The notes: generated from the letters alone by a model not told the origin. Positions 1-14,786 are shown, counted from the first letter of the stretch. The stretch: DNA of 64,000 bases from Glebionis coronaria (GCA_025667525.1 CM046879.1:359494639-359558638); one strand, 5' to 3'. Made by a program: numbers and translations.

Positions 1-966
1 CTTTTACACACTTTGAATCGTTTGGTATTTAATATTACTGTTTCCTTCATAAGGTCGTTTGTTATGTTATAGTTACCATGGCTTGTTCATGAAGGTTCTG
101 TGGGTAACATGATCATACCCGCTTATGGTTCGAGTTGGTAAATCACTATTTCATTGGGGATAAATTGTAATCTACTAGTTATGATTTAGGGAAAATTGAT
201 GTACTTTTTGAAGTATGGTGTTTGGATTGCTGTGGCGAGGTGTCTTAGATGCTTGGATGTTGACACTAGTTGTTGGTTTTGGTGCGTTGTGTACACTGGG
301 CTAGGTGGTGTTTATGGGTTTTAACATAGGAGATAGAATGGTTGTTATCAGTAGGCTTTTTATGTCCATTGTTAGATGCATTTACCGAGTTGCGATGGTC
401 ATGATAGGGGCGATATGGTTGTGCTTGCTGCATAAAAATGGTATACCTGGTGTTGTAATTGTTAATGATAGGTAATCTGTCTGTGGTTTTAGGTTTCTGA
501 TATATGTCGATACTAGGAGTGTTATACCATTATTAATGTTCATGCTGGCTTAGGGACATCGTGTTCCTAGACTAGATATTTGTGCACTTATTTGATGTCA
601 AAACAACTCATGATAAGCCTATCTAAACAATCCCTAAACCAGAATTTTTAAAGGTTTTTTATGCACTTATTTGCTGTCCGGAACGGCCTTCTAATAAGGC
701 ATTTCCTTACAGCCCCTAAATTAACTAGTTGATGCATCAAATGCTAATTTTATTTTGTGTGTGTAACTGTATGTTTGATGAAGTTTATATTTAGATGTGA
801 TGTAGTGACTGTATAAGGTTCCATTAGTTTACGCGTACTTTAGTTTTGCCTGTAATACAGTAGTTCCTTATGTTTTGTTCGTATGCACAAGATATAAGAT
901 ATTCGTAGTATAGTTGGTAGAAACATCTCTAATTTTGTCTAACCCTCTATAACTTATTTGTAAGGC
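1..966. other. No gene seen (moderately AT-rich)
   Basis: I find no open frame longer than about 60 codons, no recognisable protein and no LTR boundary here. The sequence is unique-looking and not repetitive by eye. It may be the decayed interior of an older transposon, but nothing shows this directly. Confidence 0.5.
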
Positions 967-1266
967 TTGTTGCGAGCTTGCAGCTTGTTTGCGACGTGCT
1001 TGTAGCGTGCTCACAGCGTGCTTGCAGCGTGCTTGCAGCGTGCTTGCAGCATGCTTGCAGCAGGCTTGCAGCGTGCTAGTAGCAGGCTTGCAACATGGTA
1101 GCAGCAGGTTTGCAGCGTGCTAGCAGCGTGCTTGCAGCAATCTTGCAGCAGGCTTACATCGAGCTTGTAGTAAGCTTACAGCGACTTGTAGGGAACTTGC
1201 AGCGGGCTTGCAGCGGATTTGCAACAAGCTTGAAGCGGACTTGCAACGTACTTGCAGCGAGCTTTA
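967..1266 (+). repeat. 11-bp minisatellite, consensus GCTTGCAGCGT
   Basis: About 27 imperfect units of an 11-bp GC-richer motif (GCTTGCAGCGT and variants such as GCTTGCAGCAG or GCTAGCAGCGT) run head to tail. The central copies at about 1010-1080 are nearly identical and the edges are degenerate, which fits expansion from the centre. The array is clearly richer in GC than its AT-rich surroundings. A short frame across it reads as leucine/glutamine/alanine-rich peptide, which I take to be a by-product of the repeat and not a gene. Confidence 0.85.
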
Positions 1267-2149
1267 TAACGTCGATATAAGCATATTTTACTACCTATGG
1301 TATCTGTATCGTGACCAGACTTATGTAAACTGTTCAAATATTTCAGTTCTTCCCATGACTGCTAGTTACAAATGTAACATGTCCTGTTTTGATTTCTTAA
1401 TGATTTTGATGCAATAATGTAAATATATTTGATTCTGAAGGTTAATTTTATTTTGATTATATTGTGTGATAATGCTTTACTATTTCAGATGGTGGATTCT
1501 TCTTGTGGTGACTGATTATGAGATGCAGATGGCGGATTCTAACAGTTACTGCACTAGAGTAATAAATTTACGAGAAACTAGTGTTGACTAGGAGAACATC
1601 TAGAAAAATCCAATGTTAGATTTACTAGATGCCGATTAATGCATTATGATGTAGTCAGTAACATTTGATGTAATAGATACTGTGATTTATACATTGTGAT
1701 TTGGAATTTAAATTTGATGCAATAATATATACAATACAATGAAGTAAAGTTTACATTTTGATGCAGTAAAATATTCAATGTGATGCAGTTACATTGTTTA
1801 ACAAATCCTATCTCAATCTAAATTTATCACATACTGAGAGTTTAAATTCTTTTATTGCGAGCATCTGGATGGAAGATCTTCAGGTTCACCAAGTACCACG
1901 GGATCCACACCATGTTCGAGGGAGAATGTGTACAACAAAATATACAACTTCACCATCCACTATAAAGACAATTTTTTCTATGTTAATTTATGAAGTTCCC
2001 ACTTTATTTGTTTGTACCAAATGGGTTAGTTGTACATGTACTTTTTATGATAATAAGTCATGAAAATGAGCCCAAAATCATTAACATTGTATACACTTGT
2101 GGTTTTTAAATCAATAAAGTGATGCAAATACAAGTTTGATTCAGTAAAT
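1267..2149. other. AT-rich spacer with scattered TGATGCAGT motifs
   Basis: There is no convincing gene. Variants of TGATGCAGT/TGATGCAAT recur (for example near 1715, 1758, 1780 and 2112), preceding the ordered array that begins at about 2150. The short open frame at 1794-2063 has no features of a known protein. Confidence 0.5.
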
Positions 2150-2490
2150 CTTCAACTAAACATCCAAGATCAAAAAACAATGATACAGTAAAGTATAACT
2201 TTGATGCAGTAAAACTCCAGCTAAATATCCAAGATAAAAACAATGATGCAGTCTAGTATAACTTTTATGCAGTACCTCCCGTTGAACATCCAAGATTAAA
2301 ACATTTATGCAGTAAATTATAATTTTGATGCAGTAAACCTACAGCTGAATATCTAAGATCAAAACAGTAATGTAGTAAAGTATAATTTTGATGTAGTAAA
2401 CCTGCAACTGAACATCCAAGATCAACACAGTAATGCAGTAAAGTATAATTCTGATACAGTAAACCTCTAGTTGAACATCCAAGATTTAGC
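2150..2490. repeat. 63-bp tandem satellite, about 5-6 copies
   Basis: The heptamer CCAAGAT (one copy CTAAGAT) recurs at 2164, 2229, 2290, 2353, 2416 and 2479, giving a period of 61-65 bp and mostly 63. Each unit also carries two TGATGCAGTAAA-like words. Because 63 is 21 codons, the minus strand stays open across the array (2265-2585) and reads as a peptide repeated every 21 residues (core LLHQNYTLLHYC). No promoter or homologue is recognised, so I treat it as a repeat and not as a gene. Confidence 0.85.
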
Positions 2491-2789
2491 GGCATTGTCA
2501 GTATCCATATTGATGGTTTTGTTACAAAGAGGCCAAGACATCGTTGTAAATAAATCTTTTCAATACAACTAATATTTTTTTTCATAATTCACACAATTAC
2601 ATTCCTAGAATGCTCACCTATACGTTGTTGTAAATAAACAATTTAAATGTATCAAAAGAGACAAACACAACAGGTCATTAGTTTCTCATAACCTATAGTG
2701 GTAACTTATTCTATACATACTTTACATCAAGTATCATGCCCGAAGTTACTCTCTCTATATGCATTGTATTGTGGCTGCCAATCCTATCT

Positions 2790-3135
2790 GAAGTTCTCTT
2801 TTGCGAGCCTAATGTGAAATTATATGCGCCTAAACCGCCCATGATTTAACTTATACAATACTAGCTTCTAACTTTTCTTCTGCCCTTGTTCTCCTTTCTT
2901 TTCTTTCCACTTAGACATTTTGATCTCATAGCTATGATAGCTCACAACTGCTCTTCAAGAAGTTGAAGTTCTTCAAAAGTAGGTTCGACTTTTTCTGAGG
3001 GTAGTTACCCAATATCATTTATAGAGTTATCATACTTGCGTACTGCAGGTTCCGATTCGGTAATTAATGGTTTTGGTGTTTGATGATTCATCGTCACTAT
3101 TGCTTCACTCTTGGCAACCTTTACTGCAGTCCTGC
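2790..3135 (-). pseudogene. Possible unidentified gene fragment
   Basis: On the minus strand a reading frame from about 3130 down to 2855 shows non-random, protein-like composition: a serine/proline/glutamate-rich part, a leucine/glutamate helix-like stretch (FEELQLLEEQL) and a lysine/arginine-rich end (SGKKRKENKGRRK). It contains in-frame stops after the residues DIG and EEQL. I do not recognise the family. A basic nuclear-localisation-like tail would suit a DNA-binding or transposase-derived protein, but that is only an impression. Confidence 0.25.
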
Positions 3136-3880
3136 AATTGTTTCAACACCCACATCGGCATAATCGATTACATTATAATAGATTAAAATATACTAAGTGA
3201 TGTAGTTGACTATAGTCTTTTTTCATTTTGGGTGTAATTGACCTTTGATGTACTTATCATTGCTAATTGACTAGAGCTCATGAAACCATTTTCTTATGTC
3301 AGCATTCACATGTTTGAATAAGTATTGTGGCCGTTACAGTGAACAGGGGAGAGTAAGAAAACAAAAACAAGAACAATGTGATGCAGTATATTATAAAATA
3401 TAATGCATTAATACATTATGATGAAATGAAAAATACGATATGAAGCAGTTAAATAACATAGTATATTAGGATATCTAATTTCAAAATAATAAAATTAACA
3501 TTCGATTAGTAGTCAAAAATTATAACAACCTTGTATCAAATAGTATAGTCATAGTGGAACAAGAATGGATTTTTAAACCCAAATTTCTCGGTGCATATAA
3601 ATGTTCCTAGTTTATGGGTGGCAACCAAATTCCCGCAAACTCACACCGTTAAAGTTAATATACCCAAACACCACATTATCAAAAAGCCACATATTTTGCT
3701 AGAATCATGGAAAAGTAAGTGTGATATGTGTTTGCAGACAAAAATGACTTACCCTCGCAACATTATGAACACTGCTAAGTTGTGAATCATACTTTGCGAG
3801 ACACTATCAACTCACTGTTACAACGACTTGTACTTTTGAGCAGCCGTGACGGCAGCAATTGTAAGGCCACTTACCTGTTG
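3136..3880. other. AT-rich spacer, no gene
   Basis: This contains sparse TGATGCAGT words (near 3378) and a short frame at 3591-3785 without recognisable domains. I see no splice-supported exon or transposon end. Confidence 0.4.
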
Positions 3881-4660
3881 CATCAATTTATTAGATCAAC
3901 TGCATCAAGGACACAAACACTTTTCGACAAATAAAACACTCTCAGTATAACCTAAAGTAATCATTTATACCACAAACAAGTGCCCACTGCATCAGTTCAT
4001 TACACCAACTACATCAAGGACACAAACACTTTTCGACAACAAAAACACTTTGAGTATAACCTAATCTAATCTTATATACCTCAAACAAGTTACTACTGCA
4101 TCAATTCATTTCAAAAAATGTAGAAAGGACACAAACACTTTTAAAAAACTTTAACACTCTGAGTGTAACCTATCTAATATTTGATACCACAAACAAATGC
4201 CTACTGCATCAATTCATTATATTGACTGCATTAAGGACACAAACAGTTTTCGACATCTAAAACAATCAAAGTGTAACCTAATCTAATCTATTATCCCACA
4301 AACAAGTGTCTACTGCATTAATTCATTACATCAACTGCATTAAGGACACAAGCAATTTTCAACATCTAAAATAATCTAGGTGTAACGTAATCTAATCTTT
4401 TATACCACAAACAAGTGCCTACTGCCTGCTGCATTAAGATATTAGATCAATTGCATCAAGGACACAAACACTTTTCGACAAATAAGACACTTTGAGTATA
4501 GCCTAATCTACTCATTTATACTACAAACAAGTGCCTACTACCTAGTGCATCAATTCATTACATCAACAATATTAAGGACACAAACAGTTTTCGACATCTA
4601 AAACAATCTAAGTGTACCAAATCGAATCTTTTATACCACAAACTAGTGCCTAATTTAGCT
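3881..4660. repeat. 109-116-bp tandem repeat, 7 copies
   Basis: The word GGACACAAAC (with small changes) starts at 3909, 4018, 4127, 4235, 4344, 4460 and 4576, giving spacings of 109, 109, 108, 109, 116 and 116 bp. Each unit also carries ACTGCATCAATTCATTA-type and CCACAAACAAGTGCC-type words. The last two units are longer by a duplicated TGCC/ACTGC-like segment. The shared ACTGCATCA word is the reverse complement of the TGATGCAGT word that dominates the satellite at 2150-2490. Confidence 0.9.
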
Positions 4661-6982
4661 ATGTACGCGACAATTGAACACGCAATGCATCGCTAATAAA
4701 AAAGGAGTGCATCAATCGTATATATGCACATATAAACACTCACACGCAATGCATCACTAATATCCTTCAACTTCGCCTTCACCATTTTTATCCACCACCA
4801 GTCGTCGTTTATCCACCACTAGCAGTGACTTGTCCCCTTACCGCTGCCGCATCACCACCACTAGCAGCCGCTTAAAACAAACATTAAACCATTTTATTTT
4901 AAATCTATTATAAAATCAAAAATTAAACAAATCGATTAAAATAGAATGATTATAAAATCACTTACACTAACCGATTTAATGATTCTCGAAGTTTTCTACG
5001 TGTTTGATTACATGCTCGATTGAAGTGATTTACTAGATCTAGGGTTTTTCTGCGTTTATTTGTTGTGTGTGTTTTTTTGGAGACAGAAATGAAAAGAACC
5101 TAGAAAAAGAACGAGGGTAGCGGCGGGTTTCTTAACCCTAAAATAGGGGAAGTTGTTAGTGGGATAGAAATGACCGATTTACCCTCAAACTTTCCAGAAA
5201 ATTACAGATATGCCACTCTGCTTTTTTTATGATTAAAATCAAATCCAAGGGCTCATATTCCTTCCAAGACTTTTTATTTTAAGGTCATCGAGATTGTGAG
5301 TTACTGAGATCATCATCTTGTCAAATGAGAATATTTGATACGAATATAGTGATACAATGGACAACATTGCTGAAGTATCCATCTTGTTGTATGTTGTTTC
5401 ATTGTCTGTCATTCGCTCGCTGTAACATACCACAGACAACTCATCAATTAAACTTGCTCAAACCATAGACAACAAATTATGTATAAATCAGTAGGCGCAA
5501 TAAGATAGTAAACAATAATTGTAGTATTCAAGTTCCAAATTCACTTATGTATAAAACCAAATATAGAGTTATCTTATCCTCAATCATTTCTTGTAACTTG
5601 TTATATGATTCTATCACATAATCACTTGTAAAACTTAATGTGAGACACATCCTAATCATAATTCAGTGACTATGAGGTTTACCTAAGAAAAAGAAGACAG
5701 TGACATTCTTGTAAAGAAGTTAATAACTTCAAATAAAAAATTACTTAAATCACAATCAATTGCATTATGGTTTAGTATGCACAGAATGGTAAAAACAAAA
5801 AATTTCCCACCTAAACTTATCAAAAGAACTATGCAGAATACAATTCACAAACAAATATATTACACAATGTTCATAACAACAAAATAAACTATAATCCTTT
5901 AATTTCGAGTTGTTTTGGTTACTGCCTACTGCCATGCTACTTTATCCTGAATTCGTATTCTGGAAACTAAAGATTGTCAAAAAAAATGTGGGGAATAGCA
6001 AGAGAAGGGTCAACCGTCTAAAGTTATGTTTCAACATTAGTGAGCTGCAACAATTGGCTAAAATCGTTTGTGGTATACACACAACAAACTGCATGGCACC
6101 GCGTACTCAGCAACTATTGATAGTCAATTGATTAAGTTTTTGACAGATTCTGTTTTTCGGACTATTCAACAAATAAATTCACAAAATTAACAAAGAGCAC
6201 AATCATGTACAGTTTAGATGGAGATTAATATTTTTTATTTCTAGCCACTCCGAGTAAATCCATGAAACAAATATAGGAATGGTTCCAATCAAAAAGGACA
6301 ACTGCGAGATAAAGATCATAATCAGAGAATGAATAAAATCCGTAGCTTCGAACATGTAACAGTATAACACCGGATGATATTTCCTCACGTTATTATCTGG
6401 ATTCTACAAAAAGAAAATACTTGCCTTGTTGTGTAGTTCATTCTGACATAACATAATGCAAGACATATGTATGGCCTTCAGCAAGGATTAACATCAAGGT
6501 GAAAGTTGCTCATGTGATACACTCATATGAACCTATATCATGAAAAAGGAGATAACATAAGCGCGTGTAAAAACATACAGTGTCGTTTAGAACTCTTAAA
6601 TAACAAATAAATGGTGTTAATGTCTTTCCAATCCATTCGAATGGCAGAAATAAATACTTAAAATTCCAAACATCGATCTGCAAACAAAGTCCCTATTATC
6701 ATTGATTTGGTTTGTGTGTTTGTGATTAGAGAAATCAAGATCATAAGCTTGACGACCAGATCTTGTGATTGGAGAAATCACGATCGAGGAATATGATTGA
6801 TCATGGAATCACGATCGGCGTGGATCGATTAGGGGTTACTGATTAGGGTTTTGGAAGATTTAGGTTGAATATGAATGTGATCAGGTACAGGACATGGCCC
6901 GATTGTTGATCACGGCCTGAATTATGCTGACGTGGATTAAATAATGCTTATGTGGCATATCCCTCCTGTTATATATAATGTA
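4661..6982. other. Non-coding spacer
   Basis: I see no supported gene. The stretch at 4760-5160 contains (CCACCACTAGCAG)-like words and a sequence that looks like a transcript leader (small purine- and T-rich runs), but no convincing coding frame follows on either strand. The area at 6700-6900 has several imperfect AATCACGATCG repeats. Short frames at 5239-5439, 5910-6131 and 6203-6388 have no domain signature. Confidence 0.4.
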
Positions 6983-8936
<1,954 letters not shown>

Positions 8937-11900
8937 TGATGAGACTGCTTTTATACATAGTCTCATCGTCCAAATCGGGCTTAAAATGCATTAAATATCA
9001 TTAAAACTGCCAAATATATGCTCGTGTCTGTTGCTTGTGTATTTTAGGTACGGATATTGAGGAAATGGCAAAAGATCACAAGAATCAATAAAAAATGAAC
9101 ACGGGAAACGAAGCCTCACAATGAACCGGACCCGAATCATGATTTTCCAAAATAGTCCTTGAAGTTTGAAGATTGTACAAGTTTGGCCCCTGAAGAATTG
9201 AAGAGTTGTCAATTTATACCCTTGCAAATCTCATTTATTGCAATTGGGTCCCTAAATTATCAAGTATTTACAAGAGAAGTCCTTGGAGAATGAAGAATTT
9301 GCATAAGAAGCCCTTGTTTTAAAGTTTGAAAACACCTTGTGCCAAAAGTGTCAAACTGCCAAACTTATTATAAAGGGAAATGGAGTATTGTTGCTGTTTA
9401 TACAAAGTGAAGAAAGTATGAACCTTGGGGGACCATTTCAGTCAAACAACCAAACTCACCCCAGCCAACCAAACCACCACATCACCCCACTTCCACCACT
9501 CTCCAACCAACACGTCACCCCCCTCTCTACATCAGATTCCACCCATCAGATTATTTATTAATCTTTTAATTTTGGTGGCAAACAAAGATTTCAAATTAAT
9601 TAACTCACAAAACAGATTAAACACCTTCCTCCTCCCTCCCTAATCCACTTAAACCCTAATTCAATTAACACCTAAAAACAAAGGGGTTTTTACTAATTAT
9701 TTCCAGATTAGTAATTTACCTTTTTCTCACCCCATCCCACACCAAAACCGTGACCAAGATACACCCATGTGTCTTGTAGGCCCCTCCCCTGAACCCGTCT
9801 TTGTCCCCAAACCCCAATACTAGACACATCCAACGTCCCACAAGCTCTACTTGGTCCCCAAGGCTTATTTAACGTCCCAAGATCATCCAACACAGCCTGG
9901 CATCTTCACATGACACCACCAAGATCACATGCTCCGAATTTGACCAAGATTTGAAGACTTTTCAAAGGGATTTTTAGGGATTTACTGGATTAGGGTTTTA
10001 GTATTCTAGGACCTTCCTTTCACTTGTATAAATAAAGGTCGCATGTGACCTCTATCACTTGTTCCAGTTTCTAGCAAAAATACTTTTGTAATCCCTTTTT
10101 ATGCAATATAAAGTTGGTGTTTTTTTTTTAAAATATAATTCCTTTTATGATTGATAGAAGTTGGTGTTAAGGATTGGCTAGAAGCTGAGTTCCACATTTG
10201 TGACATTAGTTCAAGGTTTTCAAAAATCAGTCTTGTTTTCAAGTTTCTGAAAAAGGGTGATTTTTGGTAAAACCTTGTTTCAAGATTTGGTTTTCAGGAT
10301 TTTAAGTTGTTTGGTCTAAGTGTTTTGAAAGAAAAACGTTTGAGAAGTATTGGGAAAGATTTTGAAAAGATTTAAAAGAAGGAAGAAAAATCAGATTATT
10401 TGGTATATTGTTTTGTGTATTTTTCTTAGCAGGTTTCATCACTTGGAGCTTGTCCAAGGTTCTGCACAGACCCGGGTCTATTAGGAGATGGCTAGCAGCC
10501 ATTGTTGGGCCTGGATGTAGGTCCAACAAGGTACCTCCTTGTCCTTGATTTCAGTTTTCATTTATATCTGATTTTGGTGTTTATGTGATTGATGCATGAA
10601 AATTGGTTAAGTGTTGTTTAAGTGTTGTTTAAGTGATTGATATTGCTGATTAGTTGGTTGTATGCATGTTTAGGACTAGTCTAATCAGTTTGAGTGTGAT
10701 TTGAAGTCATTTGCTTTGTTAAATCATTTTCTGAAAAAATTAAGGGGTGTTTGGATTAAGGTGCAAATCAGGGTAAATCATATAAGATTTGTTTAAATCT
10801 TGTTTAGAATCACTCTTAGGGTTGAAATAGGTTGTATGCTAGTTTTGGTTTTCAGTTTGGTGAGTTTTAAACAAGTTTGGATGTAAGAAAAATGGTGTTC
10901 ACTAGCTAAAACAGTCAAGTCATTTTCTGCCAATTTTTGTGTGAATTTGAGCCTCCAAATCTTGACCATTGCTAGAATCTAGGTTGTTTGAGGATTGCGA
11001 AGGGCTTATATGCTATTTGATGTCATTGTGTGCAAGTTATTAGGCCTTGAAATTCGAATTTGTGCAAGTAAATTTTGTTACTGTTCATCAGAAACATTGC
11101 TAGGCTTAATTAGTAACTTTCTTGCTCATTGTGTTTGATTTTGTTAAGATTTGTGTATTTTTTGTGTTGATTATTGACTCCCTATACTCAACTGAGTATA
11201 GGGTTGCCTTATTGTCCAAAATAAGCCACCAAATAAGCTCTCCTGAGCTTATTGGTCAACTGACCAACAAATTGCACTAGCAGTGGGAACAAACTTCCCA
11301 CTGGTAGCACACTTGTTAGCACTGCTAAGCTAGCAGACAAAACCCCAAACATGTCACTATCAGTAATCTCATTATTTTGTCTTTAGTGAACTTATTTGAG
11401 AGTTAGGACTTGAAACCAATTCCATTATTTTTCTTATTTAATTTCTGATTTTTCAGTTTAAAAAGATTTTTAGTTACTGTTCATTTAGTATTTATTAGAT
11501 TAAATAGTCATTTTTATTTACTTTTAATGTTTCTGTTTTTGACATTTAGTGCCTAAAATACTTATTTTTCAGTTTAAACATTTTTCATAGATTAGGAAAA
11601 ACATTTTAAAATTTTTAGTTAAAAAAGTTTTCACTGTTCACTTTTTATTTATTTTTTAGAATTAATTTATTTTAATTAGGGTTTTATTTAAACTATTTTT
11701 GTCTTTTAGTGAAAAATTTATTATTTTTCAAACTTTTTCAATTTTCTACTGTTAATTAGAGTAAATTAGGATTTTTAAAATTGGTAAATTATTTTTAGCA
11801 TTATTTTATTATTTTTTATAATTATTTTAGTTTTAGAATAGTTTTTAGTGTTTTAAAAATAGAAAAATAGTTTTTAAAAATTAGGAAAAATACTTTTTAG

Positions 11901-12384
11901 TCTTTAGATAATATAAGTAAGTTATTTGTTCAATAAAATAATATTTTGGACATTTTGATTAATTATATTTAATTTTAGGGCTTTAATTAGTATTTAAAAT
12001 TGAATATTTAATTAGTAAAAGGTTTTAAAATATTTTTATTGGATTTTTATTCTTATTTATATTATTTTAGACTACTTTTAGCTTCTAATTAATTTTTAGG
12101 TTTTAAAATTTTAATTTTGTAGTTTTTTACGGTTTTACGTGAACGCCTTTTCGTCTTAGCTCGATCCGTCTTCGTAACCGTCATTTCTTTCTTATTTCTA
12201 TTTTCTTTTCTTCTCAACTATAATCACAAACATTAATCAATTCATTACACAACACACTAGCCTCCTCGAGAACGAACTCACTTCATTTAGGGTCATTCAC
12301 ACACGGTTTTCCTAAATCGTCGTGCTCACTTGCCCTATTGTGTTGCTCTTTTTCCTAAAAGGGTATACAAAAACTCTACAATCA
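8937..12384 (+). repeat. 5' LTR of the gag-PR element
   Basis: It starts TGATGAGAC and ends ...AATCA, four bases before the primer site, giving about 3.45 kb. The first 31 bases form a stem (arms 8938-8946 and 8959-8967, GATGAGACT/AGTCTCATC). A second perfect stem with 11-bp arms lies at 11180-11190 and 11193-11203 (CCCTATACTCA/TGAGTATAGGG). A promoter-like TATAAATA lies at about 10027. The 3' third (11400-12110) is extremely T-rich. The short open frames inside are not genes. Confidence 0.88.
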
Positions 12385-12387
12385 TTT

Positions 12388-12405
12388 TTGCGCCGCTTCC
12401 GGGGA
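12388..12405 (+). other. Primer binding site, tRNA-Asp type
   Basis: The sequence TTGCGCCGCTTCCGGGGA matches the complement of the plant tRNA-Asp 3' end (TGGCGCCGTTGCCGGGGA) at 15 of 18 positions. This primer is typical of the Athila/Tat group of plant gypsy elements. Confidence 0.8.
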
Positions 12406-13134
12406 GGCGTGTTGTGTTTTGGTTGAACAATTTTTTTTTTATATAACCATAATTAGTATTTGTATTAGTAGCACTCTACTAATACGTATTATCGTTTTTT
12501 GGTTTTTGTGTGAATACTATTACTATATTGTATACGTAGAACAATAAATTCACAAGTACTCCAAATACGTGAGAAATCACAACCTTGACTTGGGAGGTCA
12601 TTACCCAATCATTGTATTCGAATCTCAAACCAAAGAAAAAAGGCAAAAATAGATAAATACTTTCGAGAAGCTCGATTTTGAAAAATACAAACTATAAGGT
12701 GGGTATAAGGCGGTTGTATTTCACGACCTAAAGGAAAAAGGCTCTTAAGTGCTTCGCGCCGCCTCGTTTCCTCCGCTTGCTTGTGCGTATTTTGAGATTG
12801 AGAGCTAATCGATGGTTTTGCCGCCCAAAGTATTACTTAAGTATCATATATATTTTCTTGGTTTCTATTGATTAAACCCTCTTGAACGTTTTGGTGTTCC
12901 ACCATCGTTCTAAAGTCATCGAAGGCGTTCACTTCACGTGATCGTTTTCATTCCTTGAGGCTTCTTTAATCGAGAGATTTGATTAAGGAGGAGATTTGTA
13001 GATTTTTGTCTACTTAATACATTCACCAATTTCCAAAAAAAGTTAATACCATCAAAAACCACAAAAAAAAATTGAAAAATACAAAACACCAAAAAGAATC
13101 TTCTTTGCTCGTCCCCTCGTTGTACGTGACGTTT
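12406..13134 (+). other. Untranslated leader of the gag-PR element
   Basis: About 730 bp lie between the primer site and the first gag ATG. No gene is seen. It contains a Pro/Thr-like CCTCTTGAACGTTTTGG region and the CCAAAAAAAG... lead-in to gag. Confidence 0.6.
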
Positions 13135-14786
13135 ATGCTAACTCGTAATCAAGCAAAACGTGCACGTAGACGAAAGAACAAAACTCCCACTCCAACTCAT
13201 TCTAGTGAGGAGTCTCCTATTGACGAACCCATTGTACGAGAAGCACCAACCATGGCGAATCGAACTATGATGGACTTACTTCAAGCACCCACCGAGGGTT
13301 ATGGAGAAGCTATTGTGATTCCTGCTATCCTTGCGGAGAATTTTGAGGTGAAACGGGTTTGTTGTCGATGATCCAAAACAACAAATTCCGTGGTGATGAG
13401 AAGGACAATCCCCACAACCATATCCGCCAATTCAATCGTCTTACCGCCACTTGCAAATTTTAGGATGTCTCGAATGACTCGATTAAGATGATGCTTTTTC
13501 CGTATTCCTTAGCGGGGCCCGCTAAAATTTGGTTAGAGAAAGAGCCACCCAATTCTATATTGACGTGGAAGGATCTCGTTTCAAAGTTTGTGAACCAATT
13601 TTTTCCGCCCTCTAAGACTACGCATTTGAAAAATGAGATTTCAAAATTTTCACAAGAATCAAATGAAAGTTTTTCAACGGCTTGGAATAGGTTTAAGGAG
13701 ATGTTACATGAATGTCCTCATCACGGTTTTTCCGACTTGCACCAAATTGACACGTTTTACAATGGACTTAATGATCATGAAAGAGATTATTTAAATGCCG
13801 CCGCGGGTGGTAATTTTTTGTGTAAAACGGTCGAGGAAGCTTTGGTCATAATTGAGTATAGGTCTAAGGTTTATAGCCCTCGTAACACACCGAGTGTTGC
13901 CAAAATGGGCTCATCATCGTCTCGTAGCATTAATGCTTTACATGATGAAGCAAATGAAGAAAATCGGTTTTTTGATAGATTTGCTAACCTTATGTCCCAT
14001 TGGAAAGCTCAAGAAGCTTCGAATTCCGCTTCGGTTAAAGCGGTTTCTAAGAGTTGTTTGTCGTGTGGTGGAGCTCATGATCTTTCCGAGTGCATTACCG
14101 CGGATGGTAACACTTCGAGTGCTTATGTAGCCACGGGAACTTATAACCAAAACGGCCAAGGTTCCCGCCAAAATCAAGCTCCACCAGATCAAAATGTTAA
14201 TAACTATCGAAACAACAACCAAGGTGGTAATTATCAAGGCAATCAACGTAATTACAACAAGGGTAACTATCAAAGTGGAAATGGGCAAATTTCAAATCAA
14301 AACCAAAACCGTGATTTTCAAACTACCACACAAGGTTTTCAAAATGATCACACCAAAAATCTTCAAGGAGAATTTTTGAATTATGCAAAAGCTAATGATG
14401 CTAAGTTTGACAATATGCAACGTGAAATGGTTAGCTTAAGATCCGAGTTGAAAAACGAGCTTAAAAACGAACTTGCTAATGAACTTAAAACTCATGCTAA
14501 TAAAATGGAAGGAAATGTTCAACGACTCCAACAAAATCAACAAAAAATGGAGCAAGGTCAACATGAGATTAAGCAAGAGTTGTTAAAAGCGGATGCTAGG
14601 CAATCTAAGTTTGAAGACCGAATGGGAAAAATGTTTGAAGCTATCATGTGTAAGCCCTCTTCTTCGGGTGGTCTTCCTAGTGATACCATCGTGAACCCGA
14701 AAGGAGAATTGAAGGTGATTACTACTCGTAGTGGTAAAAATTTCAAAGAACCCATTTCTCGTCCAAGTACTTCTATGGAGAAGTAA
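13135..14786 (+). pseudogene. gag: Athila/Tat-like Gag, frameshifted and interrupted
   Basis: Gag is the structural capsid protein that packages the element RNA. I choose the ATG at 13135 (MLTRNQAKRARRRK); the frame opens earlier only with non-ATG codons. The conserved block LLQAPTEGYGEAIVIPAILA lies at about residues 41-60, followed by ENFEVK, where one base is lost (about 13351-13356). The frame then resumes as a Retrotrans_gag domain (FPYSLAGPAKIWL, SKFVNQFFPPSKT, CPHHGFSDLHQIDTFYNGL, LNAAAGGNFL). A TAG at 13461-13463 breaks the middle part. A zinc-knuckle-like motif of spacing C-X2-C-X3-H-X4-C (CLSCGGAHDLSEC) lies near 14067. It is followed by an Asn/Gln-rich stretch and a coiled-coil-like lysine/glutamate region (14395-14640). 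The TAA at 14784-14786 separates it from the protease in the same frame. Confidence 0.85.

Noticed and set aside
3881..4660. CRISPR-like array
   Set aside because: Units of 109-116 bp are continuous repeats without unique spacers, in plant DNA.
5910..6131. 73-residue frame as a gene
   Set aside because: No homology, no splice or promoter context, random composition.
9337..9643. Two overlapping 70-residue frames in the 5' LTR, repeated at 18690-18996
   Set aside because: They are in the LTRs, are copied with them, and have no domain or start context.
13852..14379. Open frames of 60-116 codons on both strands within gag
   Set aside because: They overlap the gag frame in other phases and show no domains.
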